Shown piece by piece: positions 43,454 to 57,100 of a DNA stretch of 64,000 bases; positions within the stretch are counted from its first letter, which is position 1, and each line of letters opens with the position of its first letter. The position numbers were made by a program, and so were the translations under genes. Below the pieces are notes generated by a model. It saw only the letters and a list, made by a program, of their open reading frames with translations. It made no database searches and had not been told where the DNA came from. This DNA is from Phoronis australis (taxonomy: Eukaryota; Phoronida; Phoronidae): NCBI GenBank assembly GCA_002633005.1, contig NMRA01000175.1, positions 314,742-378,741 on the forward strand. The letters run 5' to 3'.

Positions 43454-46400
43454 CTAGTGCACATCATTTGCCTGCAATATCTAGGCCTATCTGTATTTAT
43501 TCTTTATGTTGGTACAATCATATACTGTACCACATCTGTTGTCGTACAGCAACTGTCTATGGTTCATGACCACCCCTGAACCCCTTGGCTTTCCCAAGCT
43601 TCCTCTCTCCCTTCCATATTATTAACACTCACAGTCTGAGCTTTGGCTTGATTTTCTAATGGCTCTGTAATGGTTCCAGTCAATCAGTGAGTCTTACATA
43701 ATCCTCATTGATTTTACTGTGTTACACACTGTGAATATTACACCAGGATCATTATGGGTTGAGTACCTAGCACTGACTAAGGCCTGTATGTTGGATAGGT
43801 CCATTATGAATGGCATTGAGCTGTTGAGTAACAATCCTTGGTTTATGCCTTGCACATACTGAATACCCAGTCTTTAACATATACTTTTGTTATCATTTGT
43901 GAACTCCTTGTCTGTTGTGGTCTATTTGATTTAAAAAACCAGTCTTGTGTGCCTCAGTAAATTCTGGTAATATGAAAAGGAAATGGCATTGGACTGAGCT
44001 TACAATATGGTATGGCTAACAGGTATGGGATGCCATTTGTAAATTGTAAAAATATTGAGATAATGGTCTGATACGTGGGTCCCTGATTATGCACGCACCC
44101 CATTGGCCAAGTTAGCTAAAAGGTCCGCCTCGGAAAAACAAAAACACTGAAAAAAGTAGAAAACGAGACAAAAATCCACTAATAAGGCAGGAACAATCAT
44201 AATTCGGCAAATGCACAATTTATAGCTCTGAATGTACCCTGTGAATCTTGGTAAATTTGTTGAAAGTAAATTTAAAAAATAAAAAAAATTATAATGTGGG
44301 CAATAACACTGGTGTGAACAATTATTGGACAATTTCTGGGTTACTTACAAACAGTAAATTCTTAAAATCCAAACTTTGTTAGTGTTTCGGAAATTATGGT
44401 TTGGCATTTGTTGAGGCAGCAATAACTAAAAACCTAATTTGGATTAAAGAATGAATTCCATATCACTACATGTAGCTTTGGGTATTGTTGAGGTCTGCAG
44501 CTACACAACAATTATTTTAAATGAAGTCATAGGAGACCATGTTGTTGAAAATAGTACTCTGCTTTTTCCATCGGGGATTTTCAGGTTGACTTGATGTAAT
44601 GAATTCAGTTGTGACATTCACATCAACATTCTTAGATAGTGTATTGTGTTGCACAGCTCTCAAAAAATAGCACAGCACATACCATCTTACACCCGATATT
44701 TTAGAGGATAAAGTGAACTTATTCTGCTCATATGCTTGACTTGCTTATTGAAACGTGAACTCAAATAAAGTTTGTAGATATTAGGTATCTCGATTTACCA
44801 GTTGAAGTGTAGGTAAAATAGATATCACCAATTCTGTAGTAAGATAATTGTCAAGACTGCCCTTTTTCATTTTTCAAAAAAACGTTGTGAGATCGTACCT
44901 ATGTTTGTTCTAACATTGCAAAGCGTTAATTGGGTGCATCACGTCTGTTGTGGAAAAAGGATTTTAAAAAATTTCACTCGCCGGTCACATTGGTGAGGGA
45001 ATCATATGGAGACACCCTGTCCATTAAACAAGGGTTTACTGTTATCATCTGGTCAGTTTTGGTGGCTTTTCAGGAGACAGAGTGACTTGCAGTAATAAGG
45101 TTTAACTGGAATGTGGCTCAGCTTCTGAGGAATTTGATTGTCCATCTATCATGTGACATTTAGGCCTGACTGTTTTTCACTTTGGAATGCAGGAGATAAT
45201 GTGCTGGTTCCAGGTGATACTGTTGAATTAATTGGGTGGAGACCTGTTTGATATTGTTCGGAAGGTAGTATTGATATGAGGGTGGGAGGCATCAAAGCAA
45301 TTTCATAAAGGCAGTTTCATATTTCAACTGTAACTTGAAACTTGGAAGTTTCAGTTGCGTTTTAGATTATTTTTCCTTGTGCCACTGTGCTCAAATTTTG
45401 AACGACTATGCTCAAGTTTGACTGCCATGCCCAATTTTGAATTGATTGTCCTATCAATCATGACTGTTGTATGTACAGTGGTCTTAACTTCCAGTTTAAA
45501 GTTTACTGTGCATTCTTCAGTTCAGTGCCCACTGCCCCACTACAGTCTGAATCCTACCATTTTATCAAAATTATTATATAGCTGAGATTGAATTATTCAG
45601 AAAAAACACAGACTGCAATGGTCTCTCTTTGGGCTCCTAGCAGAACATTGGGACTTGCAGGGATTACATTACATCATTTCCACTGCACTCAACTTTAATC
45701 TTGGTGAGAACATTCTTAAGGTATAAGAATGGGAATAGTTCAGGAAGAAAGTAAGGGTAGCTATCATTTTTAAGTTTAAGCTGTATTTTGACCGGTCAAA
45801 AGTTCTTACTTCTAAGTCAAATTTAGACTTTTGACCATTTAAAATGTGGCTTACACACTCACAGAGTCCTGTGGGGAGTGCTATTGCCAGTACAGCTAAA
45901 CCGGCAATGTCATTTTCTGAATTACATCTTGACATCAATTAATGGCCGACTTCAACATTCATATTTCAATTTCAATCCAGAAAACAAAACTGTACTGGTA
46001 TGGTTGTTTGTTTTGTATGGCGTACGTGGTACCACTCCTGTCTGTAGGCGCATATCTTTTTGACTACATATACGCTACCCCCCACTGTGGTCAAATTATT
46101 GGTCACTATGACATTACCACACTCATGTTACTGAGACAACTGTAGAAATTTCCAGAGCAACTGTTTTTAATGGTGGGAATGTGACCAACTGCTTTCTGTG
46201 AACTTTAAAGCATTTTTCTTTAGTAGAATTTTGATCACTAAAGCAGGGGATTTCTTAGACCAGGCCATGGTTACATCAGACACTGATTGGTTTGGCTGTC
46301 ACCAATGGTTAACCATTTTCTCTAATCTACGAGAAAAAGAATCAACGTGAAGGTATGAAAAACGTGCAGACTTCAGGTTTTGCTTGGAAATCGTTGCAGA

Positions 46401-49400
46401 ACATTCATTTCTGGTCCCTTGGTCATCAGTATGTTTTCTTGGAAAATACCAACAATCACTGTTGTTGATGCAATGCAAGTGTAAGAGTGACTAGTTTGTG
46501 GGACTCGGAATTCCTGGATTATTTTTTTATCTGACTCACATTCTCATTCAGGCTCCATACGTAGGGCTTTTAACTTAGGTCGCACCTATTTTTGACCGCA
46601 CTCTGCCTGTAATAATGTCAGATGTGTGGTGGTTGTGCCAGATTACTAGCATGGCTTTGTGCACTCAGTTTCTGTTCGTGGTTATTTTAGCTTGAACATT
46701 GTTTGGGTGAGTACCATGTTCAGACAAGTTATGTCTGTATGTCTCTGCTGAATTGAATTCAATCTATTTGAGAATTAACAAACCTGTGGTATTCATGTTC
46801 AGGTCGTGTCTCTCTTGGATCTTCAGTTTGGTCATTTTCTGGCCAGTTTCTCGTATTTTGATGATATTGTGATCATAATCTGATCACTCTGTACTCCTAG
46901 TTAGACACATTCTTGCCGTATTCTGACCACGTTCTGGCTATATTGTGACCATTTTTATCATACTCTTGCCATTTTGTGATAGTCTTTCCACTATCTTCAG
47001 TTGTCTCACATTCTACAGCCCATAACGCACCCTGGCATTATTCAATTAACAGCAATCAGTGATGTAATGTTAGGTAATTACACATGCCCTCCTGTAGTGG
47101 GCTTGTTTGTGTTGATGGCCTGTGTGTTAAGATTTTAAACACTAGTTGGTCCAAGTCTGTGCAATTTTCTGTGTGCAGTCTAGCAGGAGCAATCCATTTA
47201 ATCAAGATTATATGCTTTAATGTTTAATTACCATGGTGTTAAATATCAATTTATCAAGGGTTTTAGTTTCTCTGGTGTTAAGTTCTGCTGTTACAAGGTT
47301 TGTAATTATGCTCAAATTTCTAAAGTTTATTAAGGCAAGAATGTAAGTCCAGTTAGTAATACTGAGTGATAATTTTTTATATTTGGCCAAGAAATTTTTT
47401 AATTGACCTGTTTATTTTACAGTGTGTCCATTGACTTTGAATTGATTTGTGATGTGACCTCGTTAAATCCTGTTTTGCTACTGTATCCATGGGAAATTGT
47501 CATATGTGTCTTTCAAATATACACATTGTTTAAATAAATAACTGAATTTTGCCCTGTTTAACTGGCTAATCATATAATGTTCCTTACTATGATAGGATTG
47601 GAAAACTGTCAGCGACTCAAGCAAACACTTGAGAGCTTTAGGGTTAGGCCAACCATAAAGTTGCGAATTCGTAAATTGACCTTGTATGCATTGCCTGCCG
47701 GTTTTTTCATTTGTTAAATAGAGTGAACTGCAGCTTTATCTAAGTTTATTACTTGTCTTAAAGTGCAACTGTGTACAAACATTAGGTTGTGTTTGATATG
47801 CATCCAGTCTCATCCATTTTTCTTTGTTCAAAATAAACCATCTGGAACTACTCCTTGTGAATGTTTTATGGATTTTATTGCTGAACAATCGTCCATTTAT
47901 CCTTAGGTTGTTGATGACTTTTGTAACAGTTGTTTGGAAAATTTCACCTGGTGGCTAATTATATCGAATTCTAACCAGCCTTTTGGAAGTTGTTTAAAAA
48001 TCTTGAAGGAAAACTGATGAACTTAAAATAATTAACCAATTTTTTTACTGAAATTTCGTTGTTTGATGAATTGATACTGGTCTTTTCTTTTGAAAACTGC
48101 TGTGTAGTCATTAGTATATATTTTACTGTTTGAATTTCTCAGTACAGTAATGTCTGTGCCATTTGGTGTCAACTGACAGGAGCTTCTTGTAATGTAAATT
48201 CTGGGGGCATGTTGCAGCCAAGTGCACTCATTTCTTGCCTACTATTTCAGGTGGTCTATGGATCTTGATTTAAGCGTCCGTGGGTTTTAGTATCATTGTG
48301 ACTCATACTAACTTGGTGTATAATTTAGTTAGCTTACCAGTTTTTTATCATAGTAGCTCGTTTTAGGAAGCAATTTTGTGACCAAAAAGTCCCCCAAGGA
48401 GCTTGTCAGTAAAAGAATGGTGGGACTCTACTGGAAACCTGTTTTGCCTACCTCATCTACCTGATAGGTCATGAACTTGAATTTACTAGCTAGAGTTCAT
48501 TTTGTTATCAGTTTACCTGTTAAATGAGAGGTTCAGAGGCATCTCCCTCTCTTAAACACATTTATATGCGCAAAAATTTGGAAAGTAATTTCACCTTGTC
48601 CACATTGGCCTGGCATGAATAAGGATCCCATAGAGCCTTCATATGGGGTCTTAAAATCTTGTTTCATGGAGATGGGGATCTTTCTTTCTTGGGGAGAGCT
48701 CTTTTGGAAATCCTGTATCTTGTATCTGGAACAGCTTCTTCATTTGGAGCAATGGAACTGGTCATGAAAAGGTGAAGTTTTCCTAATTTTGTAGTTTAAA
48801 AAAGATGTTATTAGTGGATTAAAAGAACTTTCACATAATCAGATTGTATTGCTTCACATTATTATAGTGACTGAATTTATTTTTTTGCTTCAAAATTGTG
48901 GATATGATTTTACGTAAAGGAAATTAATTCACTATTTATATATAGTCTGGTCATTGTTAAAATCTTGATTTGCTCTCAAAGAGATGATTGAAGTAGAAGA
49001 CTTTTTCTAATTTTGGTTACTAATGTGAAAAAATTGTCTAATAAGTGGTTATAAAGATTGCTTCAAAATAAGAATGCGACCAAATTATACATTTTTATTA
49101 GGATTTTTAGGATGTGGTGTCTTGCAAAAAGTAGGTAAATTTTAGTGACGAAGTCAGTCTGTGGTTTCTAACTTCATGTCATGAATATCAACCTAAGGTT
49201 ACTGATAACCCTTGTGGTGCTAGTGGAACTGTAGTCGGGTTTATCTTCAAAATAAATGTCAGTTACAGTTAAATTTTCATTTGGTTATTAACTTAGCTTG
49301 TCCTTAAAACGCCGTTCCCTGTTAATATTTTTGAGTATTTATAGGAATGGCGTCACATGCTTACCGTAATTGTAAATTCAAAACTAGTATATTCATATGG

Positions 49401-49629
49401 GAGAAAATAAGTCAAGTGACGTAATTGGTTATATAGCCTAAAATATACTTTGGGGATTATAGTTAGCTGGTATAGACTTGTAATTTAAGTTATTAGGTTT
49501 GACCAGAGCTATCAAACAAAATCTCTGTTTTGTGATTTTATTATGAATCTCCCATTCTCGCGGTTGGCTGCTGGTCATTTGCTGTAGTCAAGGCATTGAC
49601 TTTGTTAATTAAATAAGTATTTATTCAGT

Positions 49630-49700
49630 TGGGTTTAGCTAGGAAAACGCTGGACTACGACCACTGAGATTGTGAGTTTGAATCTCACTGAGAGCAGCAG
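49630..49700 (+). repeat. tRNA-like repeat head (SINE candidate)
   Basis: A TAGCTAGG A-box-like start, and a T-arm-like GTGAGTTTGAATCTCAC with a B-box core TTTGAATCTC. Probably a decayed tRNA-derived SINE. Confidence 0.4.
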
Positions 49701-51030
49701 ATCAAAATGAAATACTTCTTGATTATATCACTTTAACATGGTTAGGCATTTTGGTGACAGGTAATTCATACAATTCTAAGATGTCTGCTTCTTCTGACAG
49801 ATTTTTGCTTGGAAACAATTAAAACTTGAAATTTTACCCTCACCACTTGGAGATATCATCTACTGCCACTTGCCAGCTAGTAATACTAACCCTCCAGTTG
49901 TTCAATTCTGTGGTCAACTTTTATCAGCAGTCAAGTGTCACAAGTGATTTTATGTTTCATATGTATTAAGTGAACAAGTGAAATTCCATTGTGTCCAATT
50001 CTCCCCAAAAATAGATTACAGAGTAAATTGTAGTCATTTGTAGCATGGTTTGTGTTGTGTAGATTTCACAAATTTACTTTTGCAACTCAACTGTAATTTA
50101 GCACACAATATGGCTGACAAGCGAAATTCTATTTTGTCAAATTTTCTCCACAAAAATATAAATAAAGCAATATTTAGTGTATTATATCCATGACATGTAT
50201 TACGTAGATGTTATAAAACAACTTTTAATTAATTTTCAGCAATGTACAATAAAGTAATTCAGCTCTTGAAAAACCAAAAAATGACAATTTTGAGAATCAC
50301 AGTGATATTGTTATGAAGATCTGTTCATTTGCAACTGGCGTGAAAAGAGAATTTAGTGAGCAAGTTTGTTGTGTGTGCAGCAATGTTTTTTTGCAATTGG
50401 ACAAAATCTTGTCAAAACCATGTACCATGCTGTATTGCCTTTGAATTAGTGCATTGAAATGTTTTCTACCCAAATGAAATGGCGAATTTTTCTCTCATGC
50501 ACACTTTTCTGACGAACTCTGGACTTGTATGCGATTAGTATGAAGGGGATTTTTGGTTTTGAATACCTAGATTGTAATGGTTAGCCAATAGATTTTGTCA
50601 ACACAATAACTCATTTTTTGTCATTTTGGAGCTGTGAAATTCTCTTCACATGTTTTTCCTCTTTGCCAGTTTTTGCATGTGTGAGGTGAAGCACATTTTG
50701 CACACAGAATTGTGGTTCGTGGCTGGGGGGATTTGATGTCTAAACCCAGTGAGGATATCATGATGTGGTCAACTTGGATATCTTCTCTGGTAAATATTGA
50801 CTGCTTGTTCTTTCTTGATGGTGTATTTATTTTCTCAGGGGTTTCACTGCCCCCATATCTGGTCTAGATAAACACTTGTCTGTTGGAGGTGTCAGTGGCC
50901 CTAGTTTGCTCCCAGTGGGAATATTGGCTGTGGCAGACATTTTGTTGATAATGCTTCTCTTCAAAAATTAGTTATAATCCCGCAGATGTTCTGAATTAGT
51001 TTTCAAAGCGTTCAATTCTTGTTTAAGTTA

Positions 51031-51126
51031 GAATGAATGCTGTATTCCGTATTTTGAGAATCAGTTTGATGCCCGTTATTCAGTGGAGAAAACTGGTTCT
51101 CAAAATTCGGGCACATTATATCAGAC
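51031..51126. mobile_element. Hairpin MITE, second copy
   Basis: Inverted orientation relative to 14528-14624. It shares CAGTTTGATGCCCGTTATTC, TCAGTGGAGAAAACTGGTTC and CAAAATTCGGGCAC. The arms are imperfect. Confidence 0.6.
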
Positions 51127-54100
51127 CATTACCCTGAACACCTACAAGCTGTAGACCATGTCTTCTATCAGTTTACGAGATTCGACTGGCAGCCAAATTG
51201 GCTTGCAGTGCATCAAGTGATGATGCTTGAATTTCATATTAGAATTCAGTTTTCAGTGACAATCATTTGTTCCTCCCAAGTCGGAAGAAAACACTTCAGT
51301 TTCTTACCTGAGTAAAGTACAAATTGAGACAAATTTTATGATAGGCAATGCATTTACAAAGTGGATGCTTGTGGCTTGGAAAATTGCTCAATACCGGTGC
51401 AGTGTGACTTAAGTATTTGCCAACTACTGAGGAACCTTCGACATGCAGTTCTGTTGTGTGTTGTGAATGCACGGAAGCATCTTTCAATTGACTCATTTTT
51501 TTAAAACGAGTTAAAATTCTTATGTGTGAGACAGGCCAAGTTGACTGGGACGCAATGCAATTTCATTCATTCACGGATATTTTGAGACATTGGACATTTT
51601 CGTGTGAATTGTTAGATCATCCCACACACAACAATGACAATTTGATAGTATTATGATCTCACAGAATCGATAAATAATTCTGGGGCACTCCATTATATTT
51701 CCATACCGAGAACATCAACTTCTTTATCTTCATTGAGTAGTAAGATGAATTTCATCGTCAGAAAATGGCTGTTAATTGTAATGGAGAAATGTTAGCAAAA
51801 CATTTATGCAAATTAATATTTTCAATTTGATATTTGTCCGGTAAGCTATTGGTTGTTGTCCTCCACTCCAGAGTTGTTTCAGTATTGGACGTGGTCTGGT
51901 GAACATTGGAACTGTGGTGGAAACGCCTTTGGATGCTATTGTAGAAGTCAAGAGGATTATCAATTGATAGATAACCTGTCATTGCCTGGCAACATAAATC
52001 CTTCAACACCCTGGTCATCATAACACCTGCCCTACAGTTGAGTGCAGGTATAGGGGCTATCAATCATTTGCTAGAAGAAAATTATGTAATTCTAGAGTAA
52101 ATAACTCATGTAATACTTTTCTGGACTACCTAGACTCAAAAAGTCAATGGAGTGACTGTCTTCCAAGAACAAGAAAATTGAGAGGTCAAGTGAATTATAG
52201 GGGACAGGCTATTAATGCAATATTGTCTGTTGGAAATAAGTGATTAGTGATAACAGTTATTGTGACCTTCATTATTTAGCAATTGACCCATTTCCTGGGT
52301 TATTTTGATTGGAAAACGGCCATCATGGGTGTCTAAGTACATAAAATTCCATTTGGCAAATGAACGTATCTCCAGGGTTCTCCACAACCTGTTTTGACTA
52401 GTCACTGCGTCTAGTTCGAATTTTGCAATGACGAGTTTGACTTACTTCCGTGGAGTTTGAAAACCTATGCAACAAGTTTAAAGCATTGGGAGATTAGTAA
52501 CTTCTTAAGCTAAGTAGAGCATTTTGGATTTTTGGTAGCAGTTCAATGCAATTAATGTAAGACGCAACCCACAAACTCCCCAGAGTAATGGACATGGACT
52601 TTTTGTAATTCTAGTTGAGTTTGAATTTTGTGTTGTGGAGACCACTGAATTCTCAAAGCTTCACCGTAACACGCTAGTCCTTGGTCTTGTCCTTGCATCT
52701 GGCCAGATAATTTGGATTATATTTGATTGATTGTTTTTTTAAATGTGAGGATATTTTGGTCCTTAAGTACAGTGCAAGCCAAAATCTTCAAACAAATGAC
52801 CTGGAATTCTCCGCCATGATGGCTGGGGGGAAGTCGAAGTCGTCATTAGAGTTGTCTCCCCTAATGCTTAAGAACGAAGGGTAATTAACAAGAAAGTTGG
52901 CAAGGTGGTTAAGTCATTCTGTGACTAGAATTTTGCCGCCCCAGCATTTATTACTAGACATTTTTGATCTTAACCGAATTAGCCATAAGGATGGGTATAA
53001 AATGTTATTTTGTCTGATTACTTTTGTCTTGTGTACTGTAAGTAAATCTATGCAGTCCAAGTTGCTGGACATACCTAGAAAGAGTGAATGACCTTTTCTA
53101 AACAAATGTCAAAGAGACCATCCCAGTTCCAGGGTGGCTGGTCAAGAACATAACTCACAAAACATATGTTGTTTTGGAGAATGTATAATTGGTACAACTG
53201 TCACCCTTGGAAATGTATGGAACTTAAATGTTATAGTAGGGTTACACTAAACTCTAAAATCAAAACAGCTTAACACCTTCATTTTATAACATCTGAAGTT
53301 TGCAATGTGGCATTTTCAGTGAAAACAAAATGTAAAATTTTAGAAGTGTGGTTCAGTCAACTCAACTAGTCTATGACACTTCATTGTACAATTTGAAGTG
53401 TGAGATGTATTTAGTAACAGTCTCTCTGGAAAAGCCAAGATAGTCATTCATTCTTTGATTTATGTTTGCATTTGAAGCTGTTAGTATCACCATTGGTGTC
53501 TCCTCAGACTTCTGGAATTTTAATCTCTAAACCCCGTGTTCCTCCAAGAAGCAAACTTTTGATTTAGACTACCATTGTACCGTACTTGTCAGGGTTACCT
53601 CCCATGCTCAGCTTACCGCCCATCCCCGTTTTTTTTTAGATTCCCAATGTAAAGCGCCCTGAGCAGTAACCCAGACGAGTATGGAAAATTTGGTGTCTAG
53701 TTGTCCCTTATTCATGTGAGAAGTGGTTGCTGGATTTGTGAAGAAATTGCAGACAGTTATTCCTTGAGACCATACTCACCACATCAAATGACAGGCCTGA
53801 TGCCAACCCACCTTGAAGAACTTCAGGTCTCGTGCAATAACGAACTGTCAATTCTTTCAAATTCCCGAAATCTCTTCCAATTTGGCTAAGGAAAAATTTG
53901 AGACTAATTTCACTATGGTAAGTGGTTGGAATCAACACTTGTTTTATAAGCTGGAAGATGCGTTTTTTGCCACTTTAAGGAGAATCCATGCAGCAAGATG
54001 CAACAAGGTGCAAGCAAAATAGCCATTAGGTTTAGATGTTTGTAGAGGACGTAAATTCAAATCCGTCCTCAACAGATGACTTTTCTCCCCAGAACTGCCA

Positions 54101-57100
54101 ATTTCCTCTTTCAATGGTCAAAACATGACCAATGCAGCACTTGATAGGTCAAGCAGAAATTGCTAATTTCAAAGTGGAACAAATTAGGAAGTTTGGTGGC
54201 TGTGATGAATCTTGCTGTTGAAATAATCAATGAACTACTTCTTAGTCCACACTTTTATCATGTTGTAAACTGGAATGTTAACTCATAATGTAAGAAAGAC
54301 AAAAACAAACATTACCAAGAACAAAGTTTTTCAAAGATGGCCCTGTATGTGGCTTTAACTGACAAAACATTCCTGCTCATATTAATAATAATAGATGAGC
54401 TATGAGAAAAGATTTTGGAAAGTGAGACTTTTCTGCTTGTTTTTACATGAATTATGATGGCAGCCCATATGTGGTAAATGTATTCTACGAACTGTGTCAG
54501 CTGATTCAAGCGCAGACTGTGACTCATGCCTGTGTTATTATGATGGCAATTTGTAGAATTGGCTTCTTCTTTTGTTATGAAAAGTGGTTTCTCTTGCCCA
54601 TTAATCTTACCAGAGTAACAGCTAATTCTGGTTGCTTTTTGACGAGTTTTCCATTTGCTGTGACTTAGTGTTAAAACTGCTGTGACGCCAACGGATCTTC
54701 AAACAGCCTGTGTCCGTTTGATAATTTTTGATAGATCTTTTGTTTGTAGTCAGACTGCAAACGTTATCCAGTCTGTGCCTTGGTGTTTTTATTAACTTCC
54801 TCATGGACATTTTTTATGTTGGTAAATTTAGAAATGGTTTTTTAATTAGATGATTCCTTAATCTAATTATTGAAATGTTCACGACATTCAGCCAGGGGCT
54901 GGGATAAAGTCCTCAGTGAAGGCTTTGTTTTGCAGCTGTTAATTTAAAACTGGAAAGCTGAGTGTCTCAGTTGCCAATAGTCCTCTGTTACCAGTTAAGT
55001 GCCTTGTTTTGACTAGCTCTTGTCTTGAGGTCAGCAGAAAGTCTTTTTTATGAATTTGTGGAGCAAAAATTCCATGTAGCCATGGACTACAGTTTGGTTA
55101 AGAAGAGGAAAAAGGACAAATACTGTTTAAATTAATATTGCTGAGAATGTGTTATGACTCATGAATGATCATGAATTATGAATGGTGACTTCAGGCAGGG
55201 CTTCTGATTTGAGATGAGTCTTTTCTTCTGCAAGGGGCAAATTATGAAACGACTTCATTCAAAATGTTAACGTCTTTTGACTCATTGCATCTACAAGTAA
55301 TTTTATTGTATTTAGTTAGAATTAATTGTTGAGCTTAGAGTGGATGTACTCATGTAAGCCACATCCTCCTTCTATTCCTGAATATTCCACCACGTATGTG
55401 GCTACATGAGTACTTGACAATAATGTAACAAACCAACGAAAATCAAATGCTAATGACTTCTTTCAATAGCACAATGCAGGCTAAATCAGTCTTCGTTTTT
55501 TTGGCAGAATTTGCAAACATGGCAAGCCTCAGGGCTGTAAATCAAGCTGTGCCATACGTATAAGCTTGGTTTATTGTGAGAGTTGGAGGAGTGTCAAGGG
55601 TCTGCATTTATAGCCGGTGTCAGTTATTTTCACTTTAATCAGAAATTCTCTGTTGCTTGTAATGTTTGTTTGGGAGTTTGTTCTTCAGAACAGAAAATTC
55701 AAATTAAATGAGAGTTATTTTAAGTCCTCCATGCTGTGATGAGGGTATATAAAGANCTTCCTTCCCCCCTTCCCTTCTCGCTCTGAACGAAGGTACACAA
55801 ACAAGTGGTATCATGAATATTGCGTAGCGCACCACCTACTGTAGACTAAGCAAGTCTTGTGGATAAAGCGAAGACACTGCGACAGGGCTGCTCTTAGCAG
55901 CTTCTTACAGTACATTACTGACTGAACTCAGGTGACCACCCATAAGTGAAGACACCTATGCACACACTCACAAAACAGACTAATACCCATATTGTTGGCC
56001 ACTTCTGCCCAATACACAGATTCAAGATCACATTCATAAGCCCACAAAGACTTTGCCAATACTAGATGGCCAACAAAGGCCAAGCACAACCATCACCAGT
56101 TTGGAGTAACTCTGGGAAGAGATAACTGACAATGTCAAATGTGACACCCCTTCTCTCCTGCTATGTCCCTCCCTTCTCCCATCCCTCCCTCTCCTGATTT
56201 GTTATTCCTCCCTATCATCATCCATCCCTCTCCTATCTCTCACTCTAGTCACTATTAATAGTATCGGTAATACCTCACTTGTTAAGCATAGAACAACTGT
56301 AGTTCTATTTTGTCAGTTCTGCACAAAAATAAAGAGAAATGTTTGGTAATGTATCACTAGCATGGTTTGTTCTGGGTAGATGTTATCAAACAACTTGTTG
56401 GTAAATTTTCCAGTACTGTATTTATAATACTGTAATCAGCCTTTGAAAACTGGAAAATTTCAATTTTGTAAATTATTTTTGTGTGACGTAAGTGGAGCAC
56501 TGTCATAACCTTAGTTACTAACATTGCTTGGTGAATAAAAATTTGCATGAAAAGATCTCGAACTGGTTGTAGGCTAACCAAAGTTGTTGTCCCAATTTAC
56601 AACAAAGATGTCTAAATCCCATCTTGCTATCATAACAACCAGCCATAACAGGCTGTGGTCTACACTGGGGTTCAACATGTTTGAAGAAAATACTGTTTTC
56701 TTATCGTTTGTATTCAGGATTGTAACCTGATCAATCTCTCATGGTTCACTGAATACATGGAAAGAGGCAGGTAGCATTTAAAAGAGTATCCATTATCAAA
56801 CAATGATGCATAATTATTGCTTGTCCTATGACGTCTGCTTTTGTGTATGATGACTCAGTCTTTCCCTGTGACCATTAGCTTCATAACTGATCGAAAGTCC
56901 TCCCATCAGTTGTGGGTGGAGATTGAGTTATGAAAATCCCACAGGGTGTTGATCTACATTGTACATAATTTACCTTCCTTGTCGCACTTAACATTTGGGA
57001 AACAAGGAAAAGTAGTTGAATGTCGTTTTACACAGGTATGCTACTTGTAACCCATCGCACGGTAAGTCCTGTGTATTTGAGAAAGCTTGCAAAATTGGGT

